Assembly (NCBI GenBank): GCA_916048095.2
Contig: OU696593.1
Location: 3,960,501 to 4,024,500, forward strand
Length of the DNA: 64,000 nt
Direction of reading: 5' to 3'
Source: Sacculina carcini
Taxonomy: Eukaryota > Arthropoda > Thecostraca > Sacculinidae
Positions within the stretch are counted from its first letter, which is position 1. Each line of letters opens with the position of its first letter. Below, one piece after another: positions 1 through 9,645 of the stretch. The translations under genes and the position numbers were made by a program. Below the pieces are notes generated by a model. That model saw only the letters and a program-made list of their open reading frames with translations. It made no database searches and was not told where the DNA came from.

Positions 1-135
1 TGGAAATACTGCACAATTAAGGCTTTGCAGGCGCTCATATTCACAATCCAGTGTGAGCTGTAGCCATTCCTTAGCTTCAGCTACAACGGTGAACAATTTG
101 TATCTGAGGTATACATGAAGCCTCACCACAGCGGC
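1..135. repeat. Scrambled PLE-1 fragments, one inverted and one direct
   Basis: Positions 1-77 are the reverse complement of 604-680 in the PLE-1 N-terminal coding region. Positions 78-135 are a direct copy of 2041-2098 in the reverse transcriptase region of the same element. The two pieces are fused head to tail and followed by a short self-complementary stretch (ACGCGTGT/ACACGCGT) before the left pLTR. This is seen directly by comparison inside the window. Partial and inverted copies next to a main copy are common for Penelope-like elements; how this junction arose is inference. Confidence 0.85.
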
Positions 136-163
136 GAAATACGCGTGTGTACACGCGTATGTA

Positions 164-379
164 CATATACGCGTGTCTTAATGTTTATATTCATTTTTAT
201 CTACTAAATATGTTGTGTTCTTGGCTCGTCTTTTTGATGTATTTTATAAAACAGTACTTGATAAAGCCTTGTTGAGGCGAAACGTCGTACTAATACATAA
301 ATAATTGTGCCCGATGAAGTATACTTTTTTCATCATATAACATTACCGGGTGCGTGAGTGCAACTTCTTTATGCGAAAT
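164..379 (+). repeat. Left pLTR of PLE-1
   Basis: A direct repeat of 2926-3141, about 216 bp, with no difference noticed on reading. It runs into the open frame of the element, as PLE pLTRs often do, and contains the hammerhead-like motif at 254-290. Confidence 0.88.
254..290 (+). ncRNA. Hammerhead-like ribozyme motif in left pLTR
   Basis: Seen in sequence: GTAC, then TTGATAA, then a small hairpin (GCC, loop, GGC), then GAAAC, GTC and GTAC. The two GTAC strands pair as stem I, extended by a flanking A-U. The hairpin fits stem II, GAAA is the conserved core strand, and ACGT is a self-complementary stem III usable only in a dimer, leaving C of GTC at the cleavage position. Departures from the consensus CUGANGA are U at position 3 and A at position 8, which keep a base pair, plus one extra base before stem II. 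PLEs are known to encode hammerhead motifs; activity of this variant is unknown. Confidence 0.45.
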
Positions 380-1072
380 TGATTCAAATACTCAAAATAC
401 AGACAAAAGCGAGCCAAGAATGCATACATCACAGAGGATTTCGACAAACTTTCACCAAGCCAAGAAATTGGAACAAGTCAGAAGCAACATCAGATTTTTG
501 CGACTTTGCCGAAAAAACAAGATTATTCCTAAAGGTATCAGAGTTAAGAACATTCTACAAAATACTCTTCCTTCGGAAAAAGCCGAAAGATTAGTGGCTA
601 AACAAGCTAAGGAATGGCTACAGCTCACACTGGATTGTGAATATGAGCGCCTGCAAAGCCTTAATTGTGCAGTATTTCCACTTGAACAAAATGAACATAA
701 CAGGATGGTGGAATGGAGTAATGAGCTGCACACAAAGAAAATGAAAAAGTTTAATAACTTGCTGTCGACGGCCGAGAAGAAGGTGACAAAGTGCGGTTTT
801 GATGCGACGGAACAAAGCGACAGGATAATGTTTGTAGACAAGTCAAACGATGGTCTTCCTCACAGAAATTTGCTAAACAATGGTCCATCATACGTGCCTC
901 AACAATATTGCAGGAGAGATTGTCGACGAATTACGAAAGAGTGTGGAGCCACAATTCAAAAAAGCATCGCAAAAATGGAAAAAGATGGCATCCCAAATGA
1001 AGCAATACAGGAATTTGCTGGTGGGGCGATGAAGATTTTGAAAAACAGTCATAAACTTTTACCGAATAAATG
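354..1072 (+). pseudogene. PLE-1 ORF, N-terminal part, frameshifted
   Basis: An open frame that begins inside the left pLTR; the first ATG is at 420. It encodes a Lys/Arg-rich, largely helical N-terminal region of about 217 residues with no catalytic motif I recognise, as expected for the poorly conserved PLE N-terminus. It leaves frame near 1069, where the next PLE frame begins, so one base is missing in an A-rich run. After that point the frame continues out of register to a stop at 1154. An inverted copy of part of it lies at 1-77. Confidence 0.75.
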
Positions 1073-2851
1073 CCAGATGAGTTGCATAAGATCAAAGAGA
1101 TTAAGATGCAAAGCAATACCGTCATCACTCCTACAGACAAGACCGGACGTCTAATGGCACTCAGCACTGAGCACTATGAGAGGATGCTGACTGAATCAAC
1201 AGTCGAGGGAGGAAATTTTCAGGAAATTAAATCTGTGCTTCCATCCACCAGGCAAGCCCAATTCAACAAAAACCTCGACTACGCTATACAAAAATATAGA
1301 AAGAACAAAACTGTTCAGAGCTGCCTCTCTAAGCTCAAATGTAGCTTCCCAATGCCTAGTTCGGCTTACACCTTACCCAAAGACCGCAAGGTCGGAGAAC
1401 TGAAAGGGCGACCCATAGTTGCTGCAGTCGACGGGCCAGCCACAAAACTAGCAAAATGCCTTTCGAAGAAATTGGATGGACTTCTCAATAATGTACCCGC
1501 ACATCTTAGAAGTTCAGATGAGTTTTTGCAGTGGCTTAAAACACTACCACAATGCGGAGTAAAGGGATTTGCCTCTCTTGACATAAAAAACTTATATGGC
1601 ACTATTCCACGCTGCTCAGATGACAACAATAAGGGCCTAGATGAAGTGTTACGTGACTTTTTAATTAACAACAAGTCCAAAGACGATATGTTTCATGAGA
1701 TGGCGGTTGAGGATATTGTTGATTTGGTCAATATGGCCATATCAAATGATGTCGTCATTCAGGGAGCTAAACTCTATAAACAGATCGAAGGATTATCAAT
1801 GGGAAATCCACTGGCTCCTCAACTGGCCATCATATTCGCCGACTATTTGGACCAGCAATTTCAAACGGCATTTCATCGGCCACTCAAATACAAGAGATAC
1901 CTCGATGATATATTTGTAGCTTGGTATGACGACTTTGACACCGCAGTGTTGCTAGCTACCGCCAATTCCATCTCAAATTTTATTGAGTTTACTATTGAGC
2001 TGCCGAAGAATGGCAGACTGGCTTTTTTGGACTGCAACATCAGCTACAACGGTGAACAATTTGTATCTGAGGTATACATGAAGCCTCACCACAGCGGCTC
2101 AATCACATCTTGGATGTCTAATGGTCCAAAAAGTGCTAAGTGTGCAATAGCATATGGGGAATTTGTGAGGGCTTCGAGAAGAGCCACTACACCGGCGACA
2201 CTTCAGACTTCCATTAAGACCATTGAGAACCGATTTAGACAAAATGGCTACCCCGACTATGTGATCAAAAGGAGCAAGAACAAGGCAATTAGAGATATCA
2301 GAGTAGACAAGCAAGCTGAAAGCAAGGAAGACAAATATTTCATCAAACTACCGTATCTGGGTGAGAGCAGTCGCCGACAATGTTATTCCCTCATCAAGAG
2401 AACAGGTCTCCAAGGGAAAATACGGGTGTGGTTCGACCCGGGTCGACCGCTGAAGCGGATTTTCGCTCCACCAAGAGAGCGTTTCAGGTGCGCACCACAA
2501 TGTGATACCTGTGCCACATCCATGAGTCCCGACAGAAAACTATGTTGGAGGAAAAATGTCATATATAAGATAGTGTGCACGGTATGTGGAAAAATCTACA
2601 TTGGTGAGACCTCGCGACCAGTACGTGTGAGAATCCTGGAACACTCCAACTATAAGCTGGGAGGTCCAATTATAAAGCATTTCATGGAAGAGCATAACAA
2701 AATGGAAGTATCGATAAAGTGGACAGTTATACACAGCGGAATATTAGACGATGCTACTAGAAGATATGCAGAGGCAGCATACATTCAAGAAAATGACTCC
2801 AGCTGCATCATGAACGGCTGCAAAGGAATTGAACTTAATTGCAAATTCTGA
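1070..2851 (+). CDS. PLE-1 reverse transcriptase plus GIY-YIG endonuclease
   Basis: 593 codons, open throughout. RT landmarks in order: SLDIKNLYGTIP near residue 170, GLSMGNPLAPQLA near 243, and the catalytic KRYLDDIF near 274. A cysteine-rich linker (CAPQCDTC) near 473 precedes the GIY-YIG domain at about 497-590, visible as VIYKIVCTVCGKIYIGETS followed by an Arg and a downstream EAAYI segment. Both enzymes act together in target-primed reverse transcription in PLEs (family knowledge). The ATG at 1070 is only the point where the frame opens after the upstream frameshift; the ancestral start is upstream, so this is the C-terminal part of one longer protein. Confidence 0.9.
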   Translation: MPDELHKIKEIKMQSNTVITPTDKTGRLMALSTEHYERMLTESTVEGGNFQEIKSVLPSTRQAQFNKNLDYAIQKYRKNKTVQSCLSKLKCSFPMPSSAYTLPKDRKVGELKGRPIVAAVDGPATKLAKCLSKKLDGLLNNVPAHLRSSDEFLQWLKTLPQCGVKGFASLDIKNLYGTIPRCSDDNNKGLDEVLRDFLINNKSKDDMFHEMAVEDIVDLVNMAISNDVVIQGAKLYKQIEGLSMGNPLAPQLAIIFADYLDQQFQTAFHRPLKYKRYLDDIFVAWYDDFDTAVLLATANSISNFIEFTIELPKNGRLAFLDCNISYNGEQFVSEVYMKPHHSGSITSWMSNGPKSAKCAIAYGEFVRASRRATTPATLQTSIKTIENRFRQNGYPDYVIKRSKNKAIRDIRVDKQAESKEDKYFIKLPYLGESSRRQCYSLIKRTGLQGKIRVWFDPGRPLKRIFAPPRERFRCAPQCDTCATSMSPDRKLCWRKNVIYKIVCTVCGKIYIGETSRPVRVRILEHSNYKLGGPIIKHFMEEHNKMEVSIKWTVIHSGILDDATRRYAEAAYIQENDSSCIMNGCKGIELNCKF

Positions 2852-2925
2852 TTTAATGGTAATATTTATTGCATGTAATTGTCGATTGTTAGTTATATAT
2901 TATTTACTTAAAAGTGTGTCAAAAT

Positions 2926-3137
2926 CATATACGCGTGTCTTAATGTTTATATTCATTTTTATCTACTAAATATGTTGTGTTCTTGGCTCGTCTTTTTGAT
3001 GTATTTTATAAAACAGTACTTGATAAAGCCTTGTTGAGGCGAAACGTCGTACTAATACATAAATAATTGTGCCCGATGAAGTATACTTTTTTCATCATAT
3101 AACATTACCGGGTGCGTGAGTGCAACTTCTTTATGCG

Positions 3138-3141
<4 letters not shown>
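2926..3141 (+). repeat. Right pLTR of PLE-1
   Basis: Direct repeat partner of 164-379. It ends at the GCGAAA that leads into the (TA)n tract. Its internal hammerhead-like motif is listed separately. Confidence 0.88.
3016..3052 (+). ncRNA. Hammerhead-like ribozyme motif in right pLTR
   Basis: The same arrangement as at 254-290, including the U3/A8 pair in place of C3/G8 and the GTAC/GTAC stem I. Two copies about 2.76 kb apart in the same orientation mean a read-through transcript would carry both, and the spacing equals one element unit. Confidence 0.45.

Positions 3142-3221
<80 letters not shown>
3140..3221. repeat. (TA)n microsatellite
   Basis: About 40 uninterrupted TA repeats directly at the 3' end of PLE-1; either the insertion target or a 3' extension. 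Confidence 0.95.
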
Positions 3222-3224
<3 letters not shown>

Positions 3225-3231
3225 TATGGTA

Positions 3232-3377
3232 ATATGTCCTTTTGGCTTTACACCGCCGTAACTTTTTTCAGATACACTTTGGAAAATTAAAGATTATACC
3301 GCATTGTAGAAAACAAAATTTCCAGCACGATGGTATAATTTATTTCAACATGTGACAAAAAGTTACTGAGAAATAGG

Positions 3378-3414
<37 letters not shown>
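3232..3414 (+). repeat. Fragment of AT-rich repeat family D plus (TA)n
   Basis: 3232-3380 matches the repeat unit found at 6860-7000 and 7205-7340, recognisable by ACACCGCCGTAACTT and by AGCACGATGGTATAATT. It is followed by a second (TA)n run (3381-3414). It is an isolated fragment, separate from the main arrays. Confidence 0.8.
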
Positions 3415-3417
<3 letters not shown>

Positions 3418-3672
3418 GTTGGTGTAGCCAGGCAGAATATTCTCTCTCAAACAAACGAGATTGAAATCGATTGCGCATTCGCAGTTGACTAGTTTTTTCC
3501 GCGTTGTTTCGATATTCCTTGCTAGTTGCTGGTCTCTTTTGTCAAGTCTGTTCAGCAATTGACCGATGTTTTGCTGGCGTAGTATTTCGGAGTTAACTAT
3601 CTCCATTCTCACACACTGGTAGACATTGGTGGTATTTATTCCTCGAGACGTCTTTCGGCTAACATTAGCCAT
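3415..3672 (-). pseudogene. PLE-2 N-terminal fragment
   Basis: Almost identical to 10602-10792, the start of the longer PLE-2 copy on the same strand, but it extends further 5', adding a segment beginning MANVSRKTSRGINTTN. It is cut off at its 3' side by the (TA)n run, so only about 85 residues of the PLE N-terminus remain (QQLARNIETTRKKLVNC is shared). No catalytic motif is present. It preserves the 5' leader missing from the longer copy. Confidence 0.8.
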
Positions 3673-3681
3673 CTTCAGGAG
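3642..3681 (-). ncRNA. Hammerhead-like motif at PLE-2 5' end
   Basis: Read on the minus strand: CTC, then the core CTGAAGA (fits CUGANGA exactly), one extra base, a 5-bp stem II (GGCTA/TAGCC), GAAA, then the self-complementary AGACGTCT as a dimer-type stem III, then C and GAG pairing back to CTC as a 3-bp stem I. All core nucleotides match the hammerhead consensus except the extra base after CUGANGA. Stem I is short, so folding alone would be weak. The motif overlaps the first codons of the fragment. Confidence 0.45.
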
Positions 3682-3844
3682 TTACACTGACCAGAAATTC
3701 AAATTACAGTGCTAAGATACAATACAAAACATGAAATCGTTAAACACGTGCTTAAATATACAGGGTACCTCTCATGCGACAACAGTTGAAATCTAACAAT
3801 TAAAACACAATACAATTATTACATGAAAGATATATATACATATA
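3673..3844 (-). other. PLE-2 5' leader / spacer, no gene
   Basis: Sequence upstream of the PLE-2 fragment on the minus strand, ending in a TATATACATATA stretch against the start of the inverted composite. No coding potential recognised. Confidence 0.5.
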
Positions 3845-4295
3845 CTAGCATTAAAACCCGCCCGTTGTGCGGAAGAATTCATAAGAATATTGCAAATTAA
3901 AAATAAATAAGGCAAACTCATAAAAACCTTAATCAATTAAAAAGTCTAAATTTCATTATTTTTAATTTACATTTTGACAAAATATTTTCACTCAGCCCGC
4001 CTCATATTTAAACCCGGCCGACGTGCGGAATAATTCAGAACTCGAACACCATCCGTTCTGGTTCTTGAAGTCAAATCCATTAGTTTTGTATATGAATTCA
4101 TTCTACACGGTGAAATTGAACGTTTTATTGCTGCCCGCGGGACATTTTTATTTCATAAAAATGAGCCATCGCTTCGTTTGCGTTTGAAGCCCCTGATCAT
4201 TGAACCAGCGAACCATGAACCAGCGCAATTATGTCACCTCATATTCAAGCATAAATACACAGACAGACAGATAATTTCTTCTTTATGTATATATA
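3845..4295 (+). repeat. Family C short unit 1
   Basis: A unit of about 450 bp starting CTAGCATTAAAACCCGCC and ending in CAGACAGACAGATAATTTC plus ATGTATATATATA. It contains two copies of a G/C-rich motif (CCCGCCCGTTGTGCGG type, 3857 and 4012), able to form a 4-bp CCGC/GCGG hairpin, in an otherwise AT-rich body. Confidence 0.8.
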
Positions 4296-4755
4296 TAGCA
4301 TTAAAACCGCATTAAAACCCGCCCGTTGTGCGGAACAATTCATAAAAATATTGCAAATTAAAAATAAATAAGGCAAACTCATGAAGACCTTAATCAATTA
4401 AAAAGTCTAAATTTCATTATTTTTAATTTTATTTTGACAAAATATTTTCACTCAACCCGCCTCATATTTAAACCCGCCCGACGTGCGGAATAATTCAGAA
4501 CTCGAACACCATCCGTTCTGGTTCTTGAAGTCAAATCCATTAGTTTTGTATATGAATTCATTGTATACGGTGAAATTGAACGTTTTATTGCTGCCCGCGG
4601 GACATTTTTATTTCATAAAAATGAGCCATCGCTTCGTTTGCGTTTGAAGCCCCTGATAATTGAACCAGCGAACCATGAGCCAGCGCAATTATGTCACCTC
4701 ATATTCAAGCATACATACACAGACAGACAGATAATTTCTTCTTTATGTATATATA
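4296..4755 (+). repeat. Family C short unit 2
   Basis: A tandem duplicate of 3845-4295 with few differences, including the same CAGACAGACAG end and TA-rich terminus. It looks like a deletion derivative of the long unit that follows. Confidence 0.8.
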
Positions 4756-7700
4756 TAGCATTAAAACCCGCCAGTTGTGCGGAGCAATTCATAACATGAA
4801 ATTCATATTCAATTCATAAAAAATATGGAAAAATAAAAATGAAATAGGGTACACTCATAAAAATATTAATCAATTGAAAATTATAAGTTTAATTATTTTT
4901 ATTTCGACACAATATTCCCCTCAGTCCGCCTGAGTCATTTTTAAACCCGCCCGTCGTGCTGAATAATTCAGAACTCGAACACGATCCGTTCTGCATCTTG
5001 AAGTCAAATCCATTGGTTTTGTGTATGGATTAATTCTACAGGGTAAATTGAACGTTTTATTGTCTATAGTTGCTGCCCGCGGAACATTTTTATTTATAAA
5101 AAAAAACCTTTTTTTAAATGAACCATTTGAAAAAATGATCTAAAAACACTTTTTTAAACCCACCCGTCGTGCGGAGCAATTCATACAATAAAATTCATAT
5201 CAAATCCATAAAATATAATGAATACAAATTGAAAACCAAAAAATGTAACCTATAAATATCTTAACCAATATAAAAGTCTGAATTTGAATATTTTTGTTCT
5301 TATTTTGACAAATATTATCCCTCAACCCGCCTGATATATAAATCTGCCCGTCGTGTGGTATAATTCAGAACACAAACACGAAACAAACAATGAAAGATGA
5401 TGAAATCTTTTCATCAGAATGTTTCCAAACTATATTTATTACTTAACATCATTCCCCAATATCATTTGCTTAAGTACTATTTCACTTTTACCGCTATAAT
5501 ATTTATTGTTAAAATTTATATATTTTCCGCTATCATTAAAACCCAATATAACCTGAGTCAAACCTACCCAACCCAACCCAACCATCCAATCTTGACCGCT
5601 CTCAGCCTAGTCTGAGGTGATTTAACTTATTAGTTTGTGATCACAAAATATACTGATGCGATCATAATTTGTAATCAGAAGACTGAGATTATCTACCCCA
5701 GGGGTCCCAAACACGCGGCCCACCAATACTTATCCCGCCAATATAGTATCGGAACCAAACTGTAAGGCAGCTAAATTCACGTTTGTTGCATAATGCGATA
5801 TAATTATACACCATTATCATATTATCTCATGATTCCCGGTTAATGCTTCCACTAATGCATCATATTCCTACAGTTGTTATTTTTTGGATTACACCGATAT
5901 TACAGCCCTTGATATTACAGCCGATATTATATTATGCAATCTATATTCTGCTACGTATTATTCTTAATACATATATCATCAGATCGCAAAATATATTTAA
6001 AGGTTCACATCATTCTCCAAAATCATTTGCTTAAGAGCTATTCTACTTTTATCGCTAGAATATTTACTGCTAGCAAAATATCATATACCTCGCTATCATT
6101 TAAACCCACTCTTTATAGATACATTCAAGCCCGCCCGTCGTGCGGAACAGTTCATAAAATATAATTAATATTCAATTCATAAAAAAATTAGTGAAAATTG
6201 AAAAAGAAAAACAAACCCATAGGAAAGTTTTAGCCAATATAAAAGTCGAAATGTGAAATTTATGTTTCAATTTAGAAAACATGTTTTTTCACAACCCACC
6301 TCTTATTTAAAGCTGCCCGTCGTGCGGAATAATTCAGAACTCAAACACGAAACAAACACAAAGAAAATGGATGAAAAACGACCAACAGAAAAAGTCAAAT
6401 TTGTAAATTCTTGTTTTAATTATTGACGATGTTTTTCCCTCAACACTGCTCAAATTCACACCCGTCCTTCGTGTGTAGTAATTCAGAAGCGTAACACTAT
6501 CGAAACAATGAAACTTTCTGTCATCTCTATAATTCCAGATTTATGCGTCCGCTAAAACAGCATATGCATATAGTTGGCATTGCATGATATTACAGCCCAT
6601 ATCCTTATGCAGCTTAAGCGTATGCAACTTGAAATTAAACCAATTAAATTACACAGTAAAATTCAGTATTTTACTTTGTTCCCAGCAGCATTTTATCCGC
6701 CCGTCGTCATTAATTAAACTGTACGCAATAAAACCACACCATCCATGCTTGGAGATAATATGATGCATTCATAATTGTGATTGGGCTTCAGTGAAATTTA
6801 ATCAGTGTATATTCCTGTGTAATCGCAAGGGCGCATAATAGCTGTCAAATTGGCAACATGACATTTTGACTTTACACCGCCGTAACTTCCTTCAGATACA
6901 CTTTGGAAAATTAAGAATTATACCGTACTGTAGAAAACAAAATTTCTAGCACGATGGTATAATTAATTTTAATGTATGACAAACAGTTCCTGAGAAATGG
7001 GTATAAAAATGAATCAATTGTAGTCACCCGGTGATCAAGTGTAATTTTGGATGTATTTGAGAATTTTGCCAATTTTACACGTTTTTTGTATCATTTGTGG
7101 GTATAAATTACACTTTTTCTTGTAGAACACAAAATTCTCTACACAGTAGTATATTCCTGTGTAATCGCAATTGCGCATAATAGCTGTCAAATTGGCAATA
7201 TGTCCTTTTAACTTTACACCGCCGTAACTTCCTTCAGATATACTTTGGAAAATGAAGAATTATACCGTATTGTAGAAAACAAAATTTCTAGCACGATGGT
7301 ATAATTAATTTTGATGTGTGACAAATAGTTACTGAGAAATAGTAGAAAAATGAATTAATTTTAGTCACCCGGTGTTCAAGTGTAATTTTGGATGTATTTG
7401 AGAATTTTGCCAATTTTACACGTTTTTTGTATCATTTGTGGGTATAAATTAGAATATTTCTTGTAGAACACAAAATTCTCTACACAATAGTTAAATTTTT
7501 ATAGCTGTACCATTTCTGGTTTATGAGTAATATATAGCGGAATATTTACCAAAATATTCACGGTTTCCAGTGCTAATTTTGCATTTTTGACTTTGTCATT
7601 TTGACTTCACACCGCCGTAACTTTTTTTTAATACACTCTGGAAAATTAAAAATTATACCGTGCTGTAGAAAACAAAATTCCCAGCATGATGGTAATATTT

Positions 7701-8193
7701 ATTTAGATGTGTCATAGTTAGTTGCTGAGAAATAGAGAAAAAAGTACAAAAAATCGCACGCGTCGAGCTTAAATATAATTTTGAATGTAGACTGAAATTT
7801 TGTCATTTTTACATATTTTATATTTAATTTTTGGATATTAATTATAGCCTATCGTGTAGAACAGAATTTTTTCTACACAGTGGTATAATCTGTTTGGCTG
7901 TACCATTTCTGGTTTATGAGGAGTAGATGTAGGAATATTGACCAAAATTTTCGCATTTTTCAGGGTTCATTTTGTCTTTTCACCGCGATAACTTTTTTTG
8001 GTTTTATTTTTAAAATTTTAAATTTATCCTATCGTGTAGACAAGAAATTTTCCAACGTAATGGTATAAATTGTTGGCGGGTACATTAAGTGGTTACCGAG
8101 TAGCAGCTTGCTGAAAATGCACCTAGGAGGGTGGGACAGACAAACACACAGACAGACAGACAGACACACAGAGGATCTCTTTTATATATATAG
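4756..8193 (+). repeat. Long unit: family C followed by family D repeats
   Basis: It starts like the short units (TAGCATTAAAACCCGCC) and ends like them (GACAGACAGACAG, then CTCTTTTATATATATAG), so it reads as the full-length form (3.4 kb). The first 2 kb holds at least eight copies of the CCCGCCCGTCGTGCGG-like motif followed by AATTCA. The last 1.3 kb holds about four units of 330-390 bp, each marked by ACACCGCCGTAACTT and by paired GTAGAAAACAAAATTT / GTAGAACACAAAATTC segments. No protein is recognisable. Termini next to microsatellite sequence and internal tandem repeats recall Helentron-associated elements, but no hallmark proves that. Confidence 0.65.
5696..5735. repeat. hAT-type terminus fragment inside family C
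   Basis: CAGGGGTCCCAAACACGCGG resembles hAT inverted termini; the inverted copy is at 13845-13885 in the right arm. The second terminus is not identified. Confidence 0.4.
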
Positions 8194-8194
8194 A

Positions 8195-8281
8195 TACACA
8201 TATATCCACACACATACATATACATGCATGCATATACACACAAACATATACATACATACACACACATACATGTACATATAT
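8195..8281. repeat. CA/TA-rich microsatellite
   Basis: Imperfect ACACATA and CATATACA repeats between the end of the long C/D unit and the 3' end of PLE-2. Confidence 0.85.
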
Positions 8282-8462
8282 ATCGGCGTCGTCACGCTTG
8301 TGCTGCAGCAAGGGCACACCCAGTCGGCTCAGACCGTGGGGCTCTCTGAGTCGGTAAAATGCCGTTTTCTTCAACTTGCACGTTCATGGCTGGTCTCAAG
8401 TTGGTGATGTAAATTGCTTCAAGCAGTTTCAGACGCCGTATGTCACGTTCTTGGTCAATGAT

Positions 8463-9605
8463 TTATGTGCTTTCTACTATCTGCTCCCTATTGATCTTTT
8501 GTTTGTGCACCGATATGTTGTGCTTTTGGATTGCACCATTGCTGAGGTGGCACGTCAGCCGTCGCGACAGCGTTGTGGTCGTCATACCGATGTATGAATG
8601 AGGCCCACACTCCTCATTTGGACAGGTGTATCGGTATACGACATGGTGCTGCTGCAACTTGCTGGGCTTCTCCATCATGGGCCTGTTTTTCATAATAACA
8701 TTGGCAGTTTTTCGCGACTGATAATATACTACCAATTTGACCTTTTTTGTGTCGCTGGTGGCCTTCACGTTTTTTGCGATAATTTCTCGCATGATTCTTT
8801 CATCTACACGATATGCAGAGCTCATGATGTTTTTGTAGTAAATATTAATCGCTTGTGCGTCTTCATTTTCGGGCACATCGCGAATGAATTGTTTGTTAAG
8901 CGTTTCCTTTATAACTTTGGACACATCTTCATTTGAGTAGCCGTTGTTCACGAGTACCTGTGTCAAGCGCTCGAGCTCGTGATGTGTTGACTCCCAGTCT
9001 GAGCAGTGGGTGATTGCACGACGAACGTAGGCGCTGATGGTGGAGCGTTTGTATTTGTTCGGGCACTCGCTTGCAGCATTGAGGCACAGTCCTTCATTCG
9101 TCGGCTTCGTGTACACACACGTTTTCATCTTTCGTCCTTCGAGTTGCATGAGGACGTCCAGGAATGGCAGTTGTCCGTTTTGTGCATGTTCGCTGGTGTA
9201 TGTCAGGCCGGTTGTGTCTTCGAATGCCTTTTTGATTGTGGTCACTTCGTCTTTTGATTTGACGCACAGAAACATGTCGTCAACATAACGACAATATACA
9301 AGTGGTTTGTGCAGTTTCATGATGTTTGTCTCTGCGTTACCCATGAAGAAATTCGCAAACAAAACACCTAGCGGACTGCCCATTGCAATGCCGTCGATCT
9401 GTTGATACAGCTGTCCACTGGGGCATATGAAGGGTGCTTCCTTGGTGCATGTTGCAAGCAACGCACGCAGTACTTTCTCGGGCACTTCTAATGGTTTTGT
9501 GTCGTTACATCTGTAGACACGGTCCATGATGATGTCAATGGTTCTGTCCATCGGAACGTTTGTGAATAAATTATCCACATCAAGTGAGGCGATAATTTTT
9601 TTCTT
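8463..9605 (-). pseudogene. PLE-2 RT palm and GIY-YIG endonuclease
   Basis: RT motifs in order: SLDVDNLFTNVPM, GIAMGSPLGVLFANFFM, and the catalytic CRYVDDMFL. The GIY-YIG domain follows: HHVVYRYTCPNEECGPHSYIGM, then LSRRL. The frame ends out of register at 8463; the last part of the nuclease, including an EAIYI helix and a basic tail, can be read in another frame down to about 8300. PLE-2 is read antisense to PLE-1. Confidence 0.88.
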
Positions 9606-9645
9606 CGGAAGGCGATGTTCCGCGGAGGATCTCCAAGAATTCCTG

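Larger units (their letters stand above)
164..3141 (+). mobile_element. Penelope-like element PLE-1 with GIY-YIG endonuclease
   Basis: A complete unit of about 3 kb: a left pLTR (164-379), a coding region (about 354-2851), a short 3' UTR and a right pLTR (2926-3141). The right end runs straight into a long (TA)n tract. The protein carries the Penelope reverse transcriptase with a YLDD motif, followed by a C-terminal GIY-YIG nuclease, which is the endonuclease-positive PLE arrangement. One single-base frameshift near 1070 is the only coding lesion I see, and the pLTRs look identical over the parts compared, so the copy appears young. Confidence 0.9.

Noticed and set aside
3845-6720. A CRISPR-like array, because a short motif recurs
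   Set aside because: Spacing is irregular (100-450 bp), intervening sequence is itself repeated between copies, and the context is eukaryotic.
8085-8407. Open frames of about 60-100 codons over CA/TG repeats
   Set aside because: They translate microsatellite sequence into Thr/His or Val/Cys runs and are not genes. The same applies near 26500, 30000 and 55600.
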